A DNA stretch of 64,000 nt from Chitinophaga sp. XS-30 (GTDB lineage: Bacteria > Bacteroidota > Bacteroidia > Chitinophagales > Chitinophagaceae), in contig NZ_CP043006.1 of assembly GCF_008086345.1 (NCBI RefSeq), forward strand, positions 4,834,032 through 4,898,031, given 5' to 3'. The position numbers and the translations under genes are program-made. The notes beneath the pieces are model-generated. The model saw only the letters and a program-made list of their open reading frames with translations, was not told the origin of the DNA and made no database searches. Within the stretch, counting starts at the first letter, position 1, and each line of letters begins with the position of its first letter. This document shows, piece by piece, positions 27,334 through 35,937 of this stretch.

Positions 27334-28482
27334 TCAGCGCCGGCCGCTTACCGTCACCTTTCTCCCCGTAGTGCTGAAATGCACTTCTCCCGTTAACTCA
27401 AGCATCCTGAATACCTGCGACGCGTTGACGCTCTTGCGGATATTCCCGTTGAGAAAAACGCGCAGGGAATCTTCATAACTGATCTCTACATTGTACCATC
27501 TGGACAATTGCCGCATGATGCTGTAGATGTCTGTATTGGAAAAATAAAATTCGTTGTTCTTCCAGGCAATCGCCTCTTCCAGGCTGGCCTTGCCCACCCG
27601 GATATCCTCCGGCAACGCCCTGTCCATCACTGCCTGCTGGCCCGGTGAAAGCATGGTCGTCCTGCTCCGGCTGGTAACCTTTACACTTCCTGTTACCAGG
27701 GTGGTTTTAATGAACGGCTCATCCTGGTAGGCCATGATATTGAAACTTGTGCCCAGCACTTCCACCGTTCTTTCCGGCGCACCATCCGGCTGCAGCAGCC
27801 TCACCCTGAAGGGCCTGGACGCATTCGGCGCCACCTCAAAGAACGCTTCGCCGTTCAGCACCACTTCCCTTTCCTTTCCCGGAAAAGCCACCGGGAACCG
27901 CAGGGAGGAAGCCGCATTCAATAAAACAGCAGTACCGTCAGGCAATACCACTTCATATCTGCCCCCTTTGGGTGTGGTGAGGGTATTATACTGCACGATG
28001 CCCGCGGCCTCATTCTCCACCTGGTAAGCCAGCTTTCCGCCGGCCTGTTTCATCACAATGGTATGGCCCTGTTTGGACAGGGAACCGGCGCCTGTGCTGT
28101 CCAGCGTAATGGTAGAGCCATCCGCGAGCGTCAGCACCGCATTGTCGGATCCGGGCGGTATCTCCTCCGGAAGGGTAGTTATATTTTCGATCAATGATTG
28201 CGGGCCTTCCCGCTGCTGCATCAGGTAAAAACCACCGCCGGCCAGTAAAATTGCGCCCATCACAGCCGCGGCCAGCCACATCCTGTGCAGGACAGGCCGT
28301 TTTAGCGGCATTTCCTTTCCTGCGTCATCCGGCAACCGGTCCATATACGCGATGATATACTCATCCAGCACTCCCTGCTGCTGCAGGTGAAAAAAAACTT
28401 CCAGCTCCTCATCCGAGGCCTGGTTCTTCATATATCTTTCCACCAGCTGGTGATAAAATGCTTTTTCTTCCATGGGCTTCAT
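27334..28482 (-). CDS. FecR family anti-sigma factor
   Basis: A 382-residue single-pass anti-sigma factor. The cytoplasmic part is residues 1-70, the membrane segment is near 70-88 (MWLAAAVMGAILLAGGGFYL), the FecR domain spans about 165-275 (TTPKGGRYEVVLPDGTAVLL, EVVLNGEAFFEVAPNASRPF), and the DUF4974 domain is at about 305-378 (FYFSNTDIYSIMRQLSRWYN). ATG 28482 and ATG 28473 (MEEKAF) are both possible. It sits between the sigma factor (110 bases upstream) and SusC and should restrain the sigma factor until SusC signals. Confidence 0.9.
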   Translation of the reverse strand: MKPMEEKAFYHQLVERYMKNQASDEELEVFFHLQQQGVLDEYIIAYMDRLPDDAGKEMPLKRPVLHRMWLAAAVMGAILLAGGGFYLMQQREGPQSLIENITTLPEEIPPGSDNAVLTLADGSTITLDSTGAGSLSKQGHTIVMKQAGGKLAYQVENEAAGIVQYNTLTTPKGGRYEVVLPDGTAVLLNAASSLRFPVAFPGKEREVVLNGEAFFEVAPNASRPFRVRLLQPDGAPERTVEVLGTSFNIMAYQDEPFIKTTLVTGSVKVTSRSRTTMLSPGQQAVMDRALPEDIRVGKASLEEAIAWKNNEFYFSNTDIYSIMRQLSRWYNVEISYEDSLRVFLNGNIRKSVNASQVFRMLELTGEVHFSTTGRKVTVSGRR

Positions 28483-28591
28483 GACAATATGCTACACTGC
28501 AACACTACCCGATCACGCAGGCTTAGCGGCAGCTTGTAACTATACGACAAAAAAAACGGTGCTGAGGGTACCCCAGGGGAGAAAAAAAAAT

Positions 28592-29191
28592 TTAAAGGCG
28601 GTGTATAAAAGTGAGGAGCAGGCCGAAAGAAATGCCCAGGTCCCTTTCTGCGGCGGATCGCAACGTTTTCATGGACCTTACCATATGCTTCTTGACAGCA
28701 TTCCGGGAGATGCCCAGGCGCCGGGCCACATCTTCATAACTGTACTGCTGATCCCTGCAAAGACGGAATACCTTCCGGGTCTGCGGCGGCAGGGTTTCCA
28801 GTATCCGGGAAAAATGGTCCAGGTATGCCTGGGTGAGCATACCTTCTTCTGTATCGTTGCGCAGTGCTGAAAAATGATGGATGATCTCTGCCTTCACCGC
28901 AAGTTCGGATGAAGCCCGTTTCAGGCAATTCAGCGCATGATTGCGTGCGGAGATAAATACATATCCCTTCAGCGACTGCACGTTCGCAAACTGCTGTTGC
29001 GCTTCCCAGAGACTGATAAAGGTCTCCTGGGCCAGATCTTCCGCCAGTGCGGGCGATTTGACCAGTTGCTGAATGAATTGCGCCACAGGCCGGTAATAGC
29101 GGTCATACAGCAACGCAAAAGCCTGCTCGTCCCCTTTCGAAAGGCGAATCAGCAGTTCTTTGTCATCGTAATATGAAATATGCGCTGTCAA
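28592..29191 (-). CDS. RNA polymerase sigma-70 factor, ECF subfamily
   Basis: A 199-residue ECF sigma factor. Region 2 is at about residues 20-90 (FALLYDRYYRPVAQFIQQLV, LAEDLAQETFISLWEAQQ) and region 4 at about 130-185 (LPPQTRKVFRLCRDQQYSYE, then RRLGISRNAVKKHMVRSM as the recognition helix). It is the first gene of the minus-strand surface-signalling locus and probably activates the FecR, SusC, SusD and flavoprotein genes behind it. It shares the fold but little sequence with the sigma factor at 1.5 kb. Confidence 0.92.
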   Translation of the reverse strand: MTAHISYYDDKELLIRLSKGDEQAFALLYDRYYRPVAQFIQQLVKSPALAEDLAQETFISLWEAQQQFANVQSLKGYVFISARNHALNCLKRASSELAVKAEIIHHFSALRNDTEEGMLTQAYLDHFSRILETLPPQTRKVFRLCRDQQYSYEDVARRLGISRNAVKKHMVRSMKTLRSAAERDLGISFGLLLTFIHRL

Positions 29192-29219
29192 TACCGTGGA
29201 ATTTGCATGGTTGGTTAGT

Positions 29220-29252
29220 TAAAGCTACAAAAAACCGGCTAATCGGGCAAAG
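29220..29252 (-). promoter_or_regulatory. candidate promoter of the second ECF sigma gene
   Basis: On the minus strand TTTG (29251-29248) is followed after 20 bases by TAGCTTTA (29227-29220). This matches the Bacteroidota -33/-7 pattern TTTG-N19-20-TAnnTTTG at all but the last base, about 30 bases before the gene. Confidence 0.45.
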
Positions 29253-29466
29253 AAACACAGGGAATGGCCCAAAACGGCTATAGCGGCTCCGGTACTGTTA
29301 TTTTTACAAACCCGTGAAAAAATCGGGTACTGCCTTCTCCCGTAATAAATGCAATACCACCGCAGTGTAATCCCAGTTTCGTGTTATTGCAGAGTTGATG
29401 CCGGCCTGCTTTCTTTACAGATAAAACCCTTTCCCTTTTCAACTTTAACCCGCAAAAAAACTATCA

Positions 29467-31293
29467 ATGAAAAAATCTTTACTCTTTTCCCTGCTTCTCC
29501 TGCTCCATTTTGCCGCCATCGCACAACCCTCCGGATACACACCGGGCGAACAGGTATGCTGGAATTTCAACGGCCGTGATCACGGCTATTTTAAAGCGGC
29601 CGGCAACGGAGAAAGACATATCCTTATTTCCTTTACGGGCGATGGGGAAACCAATTGCTCCAACTACCAGAATCAGGCGCCGCAAAAATGGCTGAACGAT
29701 GCGGGCCTTAACTGGGACGGGCGTACCGTACGGGGCCCAGGGGATACCATCATCTGGGAAGTGCTCACCATTCCGCATAACTCCGCTACTTTCATGGCCA
29801 ATTATGCGGCGGACATCAACTATTTTTTCGCCAATATCGCTTTCATCGACACATCCGACTATTCCAGGTTTCACATGGAAGGATTGAGCGGCGGCGTAGG
29901 CCGGATGTGGGGCTTTATGACCAATTTGCAGGATCACAACAGTCCTTATCGCCATATATTTTCCACTACCATCAGTCAATCCTGTGCCTGGCTGGGCCAG
30001 ACTACCGAGATGGCCGCTTACAGTCATAACCGGCGGCACTGGGTATGGTACGGAACTGCGGACGCCAATCCCGGCACTCCCCCCGCGGCATCCGTTTCAT
30101 TGTACAATACGCTCAATGGCACCAAACACCTCACCGCCCAAAGCGGCTCAGGCCACGGGGCTTCAACCTGGGACAGCTGCATGTCCCTTCATGGAACGGA
30201 TACCCTCACCAACCGCTGGCTATGGATGGTTGCCAAAAACGATACTGCCGTGCCTTGCGATATCGGTGGTGGTCCGGAGGGTTATGTGCCCGGCACACAG
30301 GTAAACTGGCGATTCAATGGGCGCGATCACGGCTATTTCCGCGCTGCGGGATGCGGAGAAAGGCATATCCTCATCAGTTTTATCGGCGATAGTGTGATTG
30401 ATAGCACCAATTACCAGAGCGAATCCCCGCAGAAACTGCTGAACGATCTGGGGATCAACTGGGATGGCCGTACCGTGCGCGGCCCCGGGGACACCATCAT
30501 CTGGGAGGTGTTCTCGATCCCTTACAACAGCGGTTACTGGCTCCCGAATTATGCCAGTGATATCAACTACTTCTTCTCGCATATCGCTGAAATCGACACC
30601 ACGAATCGCGACCTGTTCCATATTGTGGGTGTAAGCGGCGGCGTGGGCCGCATGTGGGGGTATATCACGAATGACCAGTCTCACAACAGCCCCTACCGCG
30701 ACCTGTTCTCCACGACCATTAGTGTAGCTACACACTGGTTCTCCAACTATGCCCCGCTTGCAACCTACAGCACCGGCAGACGGCACTGGGTATGGCATGG
30801 CGCGGACGATGCCAGCGGCACCAATCCGCCCGCTGCCTCCACGGCATTGTACAACACGCTCAACGGCGACAAGATACTTACGTTCCAGGCCGGAGCTGGT
30901 CACAGCGCTGTGACGGTGGACAGCGTTTTCAGCCTCGCCGGCACAGACAGCAGCAGCAACCGCTGGATATGGATGGTGCAATCCGGTACATCGGGCGGCA
31001 GCTTGCTGCGTGGTGGTGAACTACTGTCCTACAAACAGCCCGCAGCCCCGCTAAAACAGGCACGCCTCTATCCCAATCCGGCGACGAATTACGTGTACGT
31101 TGAGCTGGATGCCCTCCCGCAGGGAGCCTATCGTATAGCCGTAACCGATATGAGCGGAAAGGTACAAACGGTCATGAACAATGTAAAAGGAACCAATTGC
31201 CAGGTAGACGTATCCCGGTTGCCCAAAGGAATGTACATACTGCAGGCAGAAGGCGGCGGAAAAAATATCCGGCTGAAATTCCTCAAGGAATAA
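29467..31293 (+). CDS. secreted protein with two tandem esterase-like domains and T9SS sorting tail
   Basis: A 608-residue secreted protein. After a signal peptide (LLLLHFAAIAQ) come two copies of one domain of about 245 residues (near 22-262 and 270-512). Each opens with WNFNGRDHGYF or WRFNGRDHGYF and contains a GxSGG nucleophile-elbow-like site (GLSGGVGRMWG, VSGGVGRMWG), an Asp-rich strand (WVWYGTADANPG, WVWHGADDASGT) and a His site (GSGHGAS, GAGHSAV). This suggests an alpha/beta-hydrolase related to polyester depolymerase-like esterases, with both copies apparently keeping Ser-Asp-His candidates. Residues about 535-608 form a type IX secretion sorting domain (ARLYPNPATNYVYVEL, LPKGMYILQ). 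The substrate is unknown. Confidence 0.8.
   Translation: MKKSLLFSLLLLLHFAAIAQPSGYTPGEQVCWNFNGRDHGYFKAAGNGERHILISFTGDGETNCSNYQNQAPQKWLNDAGLNWDGRTVRGPGDTIIWEVLTIPHNSATFMANYAADINYFFANIAFIDTSDYSRFHMEGLSGGVGRMWGFMTNLQDHNSPYRHIFSTTISQSCAWLGQTTEMAAYSHNRRHWVWYGTADANPGTPPAASVSLYNTLNGTKHLTAQSGSGHGASTWDSCMSLHGTDTLTNRWLWMVAKNDTAVPCDIGGGPEGYVPGTQVNWRFNGRDHGYFRAAGCGERHILISFIGDSVIDSTNYQSESPQKLLNDLGINWDGRTVRGPGDTIIWEVFSIPYNSGYWLPNYASDINYFFSHIAEIDTTNRDLFHIVGVSGGVGRMWGYITNDQSHNSPYRDLFSTTISVATHWFSNYAPLATYSTGRRHWVWHGADDASGTNPPAASTALYNTLNGDKILTFQAGAGHSAVTVDSVFSLAGTDSSSNRWIWMVQSGTSGGSLLRGGELLSYKQPAAPLKQARLYPNPATNYVYVELDALPQGAYRIAVTDMSGKVQTVMNNVKGTNCQVDVSRLPKGMYILQAEGGGKNIRLKFLKE
29533..31000 (+). repeat. internal duplication of esterase-like domain
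   Basis: The segment starting near 29536 (GYTPGEQVCW) is repeated from near 30280 (GYVPGTQVNW), a period of about 744 bases. By eye well over half of the residues are identical, including all candidate catalytic sites. Confidence 0.8.
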
Positions 31294-31314
31294 TAACCGG
31301 GACCATGAAGTTGG

Positions 31315-31341
31315 CAAGGGGTTGAGCTGATCAGCCCCTTG
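31315..31341 (+). terminator. Rho-independent terminator after the secreted esterase-like gene
   Basis: CAAGGGG (31315-31321) pairs with CCCCTTG (31335-31341), extended inward by a T-G wobble and TGA/TCA, and is followed by TTGTTTT. It stands 22 bases after the stop codon. Confidence 0.7.
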
Positions 31342-31370
31342 TTGTTTTCGGGCATGTCCAATGCCCGCCT

Positions 31371-31407
31371 GTTCATATCCGGACACCCATCGTCCATATC
31401 CGAACAA
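31371..31407 (+). promoter_or_regulatory. two near-palindromic boxes, candidate operator of the ABC permease gene
   Basis: GTTCATATCCGGAC (31371-31384) and GTCCATATCCGAAC (31392-31405) lie 21 bases apart on centre, that is, two helical turns. Each has the form GTYC-N6-GRAC. They stand 90 to 125 bases before the permease start. The binding protein is unknown. Confidence 0.45.
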
Positions 31408-31496
31408 AAAAAATGGTGATATTTGCCCATACCTGCATCTGGCGGGGCGCTTATAAAATGGCACGCCGATTGGATCAGGCCGGTAAATGTTCCCTG

Positions 31497-33869
31497 ATGT
31501 TTAAACAACACCTGTTACTGACCTTCAGAAACTTCAAACGCTATAAAAGCTCGTTCTTCATCAACCTGACCGGCCTCAGCGCAGGGCTTACCTGTGCTTT
31601 GCTGATCTGTCTCTGGGTGATCAGCGAAATGGAGACCGACAGGTTTCACAGCAGCCGCATTTACCAGGTAGTGCAAAATGAGCATCTCGGCGGCGCAGTG
31701 AACACCGTGGAGGGCACTCCCGGCATCCTGGCCGATGCGCTGGCCGAAGAAATACCCGGCGTGGAAAGTGCCGTAACCGCTTCCCCCGGCTTCTGGCTGG
31801 CACAAAGCAGGATAGGCACTAAAGGTCAGCCCGCACTTAAAGCCGCGGGCAGGTTTGCAGGAGCAGACTTCTTCAAAGTGTTTTCATACCCGTTGCTGTC
31901 CGGCAATAAAGAGAACGTACTATCCGGCCGGAATACGGTCGTGATCTCGGAAAGCCTGGCCCGGAAACTGTTCGGCACAACAAACGTCACCGGGAAAGAA
32001 CTGATATGGACCAATACGGAAATGGAAGCGGAAAGCCTTGCACAGATCACGGGCGTATTCAAAGACCTGCCTCCGGCCGCATCGGAAAAATTCGACTTCC
32101 TCGTTTCGCTGGATGTAATGCTCAGGGCCGGCAACGGCGCATACACCAAGTGGGGGAATTACGGGCCGCAAACATTTGTGTTATTGAAAGACAACACTGA
32201 TCCCGGACAATTCAACGACCGCATCAGCGGCTTTATGAAAAGCAAAGGCCAGGAAAATTATACCTTGCTGGCCAGGCCATATGCCGATGCCTATCTGTAC
32301 AACAGGTTTGAAAATGGCAAAGTGGCCGGCGGAAGGATAGATTATGTGCGGTTATTCTCGCTGATCGCGGTTTTTATTGTGCTGATAGCCTGTATCAATT
32401 TTATGAATCTTGCTACAGCCAGAGCTTCACGAAGGCTAAAAGAAATAGGCGTAAAAAAAGCAATGGGCGCGCCAAGGGCTTCACTCATCGTGCAATATCT
32501 CCTGGAATCGCTGCTGATCACTTTCATGGCACTGATCATCTCGTTAGTGGCAACGGGCCTGTTGCTCCCGGAATATAACAAGATCACGGGCAAGGCGCTT
32601 TCCCTGCAATTTGACGCAAGGCTGATCACGGGTCTGCTGGCCATTGCCATTGTCACCGGCCTGATATCGGGAAGTTACCCCGCGCTTTACCTCTCCGGCC
32701 TGAAACCGGTGAGAGCTTTGACCGGGAAGCTGAACCTCTCCGCCCAGGCGCTCTGGGCAAGGCAGGGGCTGGTAGTGTTCCAGTTCGCTTTCTCCGTGAT
32801 ACTGATCGTGGCCGTACTGATCGTGTACAAACAAATGGAATACGTACAGCACAAAAACCAGGGGTACGACCGGGAGCATGTGCTGTATTTCGAGATCGAA
32901 GGTACTTTCAGGAACAGGGTGAACTATGTTGTCGATGCCGTAAAAGGAATGAATGGCGTGGTCAATGCTTCCAGTATTGATCGTGAGCTGCTGGGAGATC
33001 TCAGTTACACAACAGGGACTTTCGGCTGGGAAGGGCGTAATGAAGAAGAGATGATCAGGTTCCAGCGCGCCGATGTGAACACCGGCCTGATAGAGACCTT
33101 AGGCATAACAATGAAGGAAGGGCGCAGTTTCTCGGAGAAGTTCGGCGCTGACACCACCGCCATCATCATTAATGAAGCCGGCATCCGCGCCATGCGGTTG
33201 AAAGACCCTGTGGGCAAGGTATTCACCCTCTGGGGAAACGATATGCAGATCATCGGCGTGATGGCGGATTTTCATTTTGAATCGATGCATAAAAAGGTAG
33301 GCCCGATGTTTATGCGATACAAACCGGGCAACACCAACAGGGTGATGGTAAAGGTGGCAGGCGGCAAGGCAAGTGAAGTCGTGACCCAGCTGGAGCGGTT
33401 CACCCGGGCCCAAAATCCCGGCTTCCCTTTCGACTACAAGTTCCTGGACCAGGATTTCCAGGCGCAGTATGCCGCTGAAAACAAGGTTGCGGCGCTGTCC
33501 GGTTACTTTGCCATACTGGCCATCGTGATCTCCTGCATGGGCTTATTCGGCCTGTCGGCTTTCGCGGCAGAACGGAGGTTCAAGGAAGTGGGGATACGGA
33601 AAGTACTAGGCGCAAGCAGCCTCAATGTCATCTTCCTGCTGTCCCGGGACTTCACCAGGCCGGTATTGCTGGCCATCCTGATCGCGTTGCCGTTGGGTTA
33701 TGTATTGAGCCGTAACTGGCTGTCTTCCTACGCCTATCATATTGATATGCAGTACTGGTTCTTCCTGGCAGCCGGAGGCGTAGCATTCCTGATCTCCGCG
33801 CTGGCCGTATTGTTCCAGGCCTGGAAAGCAGCGGGCGCCAATCCTGCCCGGGCGATGAGAGCGGAATAA
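31497..33869 (+). CDS. FtsX/MacB-type ABC transporter permease (Bacteroidota large form)
   Basis: A 790-residue inner-membrane permease with duplicated FtsX domains. An N-terminal membrane segment (FFINLTGLSAGLTCALLICL) is followed by a MacB-like periplasmic domain. The first FtsX core is near residues 280-430 (ACINFMNLATARASRRLKEIGVKKAMGA), a second periplasmic domain follows, and the second core is near 670-785 (CMGLFGLSAFAAERRFKEVGIRKVLGAS). It ends ARAMRAE as usual. ATG 31497 (MFKQHLLLTF) was chosen as the family-typical N-terminus; the longer frame has no signal character. No ATPase gene is adjacent, so it probably shares one encoded elsewhere. Such permeases are usually linked to efflux or envelope-stress responses. 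Confidence 0.9.
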   Translation: MFKQHLLLTFRNFKRYKSSFFINLTGLSAGLTCALLICLWVISEMETDRFHSSRIYQVVQNEHLGGAVNTVEGTPGILADALAEEIPGVESAVTASPGFWLAQSRIGTKGQPALKAAGRFAGADFFKVFSYPLLSGNKENVLSGRNTVVISESLARKLFGTTNVTGKELIWTNTEMEAESLAQITGVFKDLPPAASEKFDFLVSLDVMLRAGNGAYTKWGNYGPQTFVLLKDNTDPGQFNDRISGFMKSKGQENYTLLARPYADAYLYNRFENGKVAGGRIDYVRLFSLIAVFIVLIACINFMNLATARASRRLKEIGVKKAMGAPRASLIVQYLLESLLITFMALIISLVATGLLLPEYNKITGKALSLQFDARLITGLLAIAIVTGLISGSYPALYLSGLKPVRALTGKLNLSAQALWARQGLVVFQFAFSVILIVAVLIVYKQMEYVQHKNQGYDREHVLYFEIEGTFRNRVNYVVDAVKGMNGVVNASSIDRELLGDLSYTTGTFGWEGRNEEEMIRFQRADVNTGLIETLGITMKEGRSFSEKFGADTTAIIINEAGIRAMRLKDPVGKVFTLWGNDMQIIGVMADFHFESMHKKVGPMFMRYKPGNTNRVMVKVAGGKASEVVTQLERFTRAQNPGFPFDYKFLDQDFQAQYAAENKVAALSGYFAILAIVISCMGLFGLSAFAAERRFKEVGIRKVLGASSLNVIFLLSRDFTRPVLLAILIALPLGYVLSRNWLSSYAYHIDMQYWFFLAAGGVAFLISALAVLFQAWKAAGANPARAMRAE

Positions 33870-33877
33870 TAATCAAT

Positions 33878-33920
33878 TGCCATTTGCGCCCGCATCCTGA
33901 AATTGCAGACACAAATGGCA
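33878..33920. terminator. weak hairpin between convergent genes
   Basis: TGCCATTTG (33878-33886) pairs with CAAATGGCA (33912-33920), a 9-bp perfect stem with a 25-base loop between two convergent stops. The loop is long and the T run poor, so termination activity is uncertain. Confidence 0.4.
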
Positions 33921-33933
33921 TCGGCAGTTTCTT

Positions 33934-34464
33934 TTATAACTGCGTTACTTTTGCTTTGAATTTTCCATTCGTTATCTGTACAACTCCTTCGTCAATAGTG
34001 TAAGCTTCCCCGGAGAAGGTACCGTTTACCGTATTCGTAGTGCTGTCATAAGTATCTATACTGATATTTACGACTTGGCCATCCAATGGAGGCAAGGGCG
34101 CTGATGAGAAATTAGCAGCATAGATAACGGTCCCTTCCGGCAAAGTCATCAGTGCAAAGTCCGTTCCTGTTTCCTCCGTTTTATAGGTCCCCGTCTCGAT
34201 CTTGCTGCCGGGAAACGCTACTGACAGGTTAAATGTGCTATCAGTAGTCCCATTTTCAAAGATGCCATACAAGGTCATTCTGGCGCCAATCAAATTCAGA
34301 AAGGCGGCGGTAACAATTTTTCCGCTGAAAGTCCTTCCATCTGCGGTAAACTGCCAGGTACCGATCGTTTCATCAAGAGGAATATCATCCTCTTTGCTTT
34401 CATTCTTTTTACAAGCTGAAAAGGCAATAAGGGTCAACAGTGCCACATACAACAGGTTCTTCAT
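33934..34464 (-). CDS. hypothetical lipoprotein, beta-rich
   Basis: A 176-residue lipoprotein with a good lipobox (LTLIAFSACKKNESKED). The mature part is short strands rich in Thr, Gly and Phe (GTWQFTADGRTFSGKIVTAA, GTYKTEETGTDFALM, TVNGTFSGEAYTIDEG), likely a small beta-sandwich or lipocalin-like fold of the kind common in Bacteroidota lipoproteins. GC content drops from here through the next gene. It converges with the ABC permease. I do not recognise a function. Confidence 0.8.
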   Translation of the reverse strand: MKNLLYVALLTLIAFSACKKNESKEDDIPLDETIGTWQFTADGRTFSGKIVTAAFLNLIGARMTLYGIFENGTTDSTFNLSVAFPGSKIETGTYKTEETGTDFALMTLPEGTVIYAANFSSAPLPPLDGQVVNISIDTYDSTTNTVNGTFSGEAYTIDEGVVQITNGKFKAKVTQL

Positions 34465-34560
34465 AAATAGTTAATTTCAAGGGTATAGAGATTATTTCAA
34501 AATACTTTCAATAAGAGCTTCGAAATATATAACATTTTTATATATTATTTTGATTCAAAT

Positions 34561-34935
34561 TCACACAAACGTCAACCCATATCCAATCGTACTAAATATC
34601 AGCGCTACCATTAACATGGTTACGATGGAAAATATTCCTTTAGCCTCCCTGTGTAACGCCGGATTTTTACTAAATGCACCCATACGTGCTGACAGCCACA
34701 AGCCAACAGTAGCATCATATAGACCAATCAGGCAATTCGTGCCAATTGCAGGTTCCAGCCCAAAGTCCAATGAAACTATATAACCGATGTACGTGTACAC
34801 TGACAATGAAAGGACTGTCAAGTACCCATACTCAAATCTCAATTTTCTGGAAGCAACTGCCCCCAACGTATCAATAACGGTGACACTTGCCATTCCGATA
34901 AGCAAAACCGGAAATAAACCCCTATAATTATCCAT
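34561..34935 (-). CDS. small integral membrane protein
   Basis: A 124-residue protein with four hydrophobic segments (LFPVLLIGMASVTVIDTLGA, LTVLSLSVYTYIGYIVSL, CLIGLYDATVGLWLSARM, IFSIVTMLMVALIFSTIGYG). No signal peptide beyond the first segment and no recognisable motif. The surrounding 34.48-34.96 kb is clearly more AT-rich than the neighbours, which hints at a different origin. It is independent of the flanking lipoprotein (about 100 bases away) and phosphatase (62 bases). Confidence 0.65.
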   Translation of the reverse strand: MDNYRGLFPVLLIGMASVTVIDTLGAVASRKLRFEYGYLTVLSLSVYTYIGYIVSLDFGLEPAIGTNCLIGLYDATVGLWLSARMGAFSKNPALHREAKGIFSIVTMLMVALIFSTIGYGLTFV

Positions 34936-34997
34936 AATTGTCAGGTTCCATAAATATTGTATTTCCCTTCATACAACACAGCCCAAACACACCACAC

Positions 34998-35852
34998 CTA
35001 CAACTTCACACTCAGCGTAAACCCGCTCTGCTCCGTGCCATAAAATGGCGATAAGGACATCCGCTGACTCTTCCTGATGCTTTTATGCAACTGCGGCACA
35101 ACAATGCCGGTGCCCGCCCCGATCAGGAAACCGGTGATCACATCCGTTCTGAAATGCTTTCCCGCCCGCATACGGTAATGCCCTACCAGCGCCGGAGGAA
35201 CAGCTGCCGCCGAAAAGATGGCGATCCGCTTCCAGCCCCTGATCTGCTTGTAATCCGTCAGCACCTTCGCCAGAAAAAAAGTAGAGGTGGCCGCAAAGGA
35301 AACATGCCCGCTAAAGAAGGAATTGCTTTTGGCTACGCCGGTTTTCTCCTCCATCGTCAGACCCGCGTTATAGGTCAGCGGCCTGGCCCGGCGGATGGGA
35401 AAGGCGGCCGCAAAATACAAGGCATTATCTACCGTATGGGAAACGAGATATAAAGTAAGCAGATCGAGCCAGTCTTGCCGCATCTGTTTGTCCAGCATCA
35501 GCAGTACCGGGCTGAGAATGGAGATATTCAAAAAGAGATCGGAGGTCTTGTGCGATTGCTCAAACAATGCCGGGTCTTTGAAAGCGGCCGGCCGGTCAAA
35601 TCTGTTAATATCGGCGGGATCAAGCCGGGCAACATCCTCCGGATCAAAAGCCGAACTGCGGTCCAGCGCCTGAAAACCGAAGGAGGACGCTCCTAATGCT
35701 ACCACTGCCGCAGGCAACTCATATTTTACGTGCATGCGGTACAGTTTCACTTTTTCCGGGGCGGCCGAATCGCGCTGACACAAAGCCTCTACTGAGGAAA
35801 ACAAAGACAGGAGCAGGATACAGCTTATTCTAATATATTTTGACCATAACAT
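34998..35852 (-). CDS. PAP2 family phosphatase, exported or membrane-bound
   Basis: A 284-residue protein with a signal-like N-terminus (ISCILLLSLFSSVEALCQR) and the three motifs of the type 2 phosphatidic acid phosphatase superfamily: a KxxxxxxRP-like first motif degraded to RRARPLTY, the second motif NSFFSGHVSFAATS, and the third GHYRMRAGKHFRTDVITGF with its His and Asp. Several hydrophobic segments flank these. Likely substrates are lipid phosphates or undecaprenyl diphosphate in the envelope. The weak first motif is the only oddity. Confidence 0.85.
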   Translation of the reverse strand: MLWSKYIRISCILLLSLFSSVEALCQRDSAAPEKVKLYRMHVKYELPAAVVALGASSFGFQALDRSSAFDPEDVARLDPADINRFDRPAAFKDPALFEQSHKTSDLFLNISILSPVLLMLDKQMRQDWLDLLTLYLVSHTVDNALYFAAAFPIRRARPLTYNAGLTMEEKTGVAKSNSFFSGHVSFAATSTFFLAKVLTDYKQIRGWKRIAIFSAAAVPPALVGHYRMRAGKHFRTDVITGFLIGAGTGIVVPQLHKSIRKSQRMSLSPFYGTEQSGFTLSVKL

Positions 35853-35937
35853 AGGCGGACATTATCTGCCTGTAAATGTAAAAGAATATTCTGATTTGCA
35901 GGATGCTGCGGTATCCCGGATAGTATTATTTTTACCC

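Noticed and set aside
31411..31430. Possible sigma-54 promoter (TGGTGATATTTGC) before the ABC permease
   Set aside because: The GG to GC distance is one base too short for the strict -24/-12 spacing.
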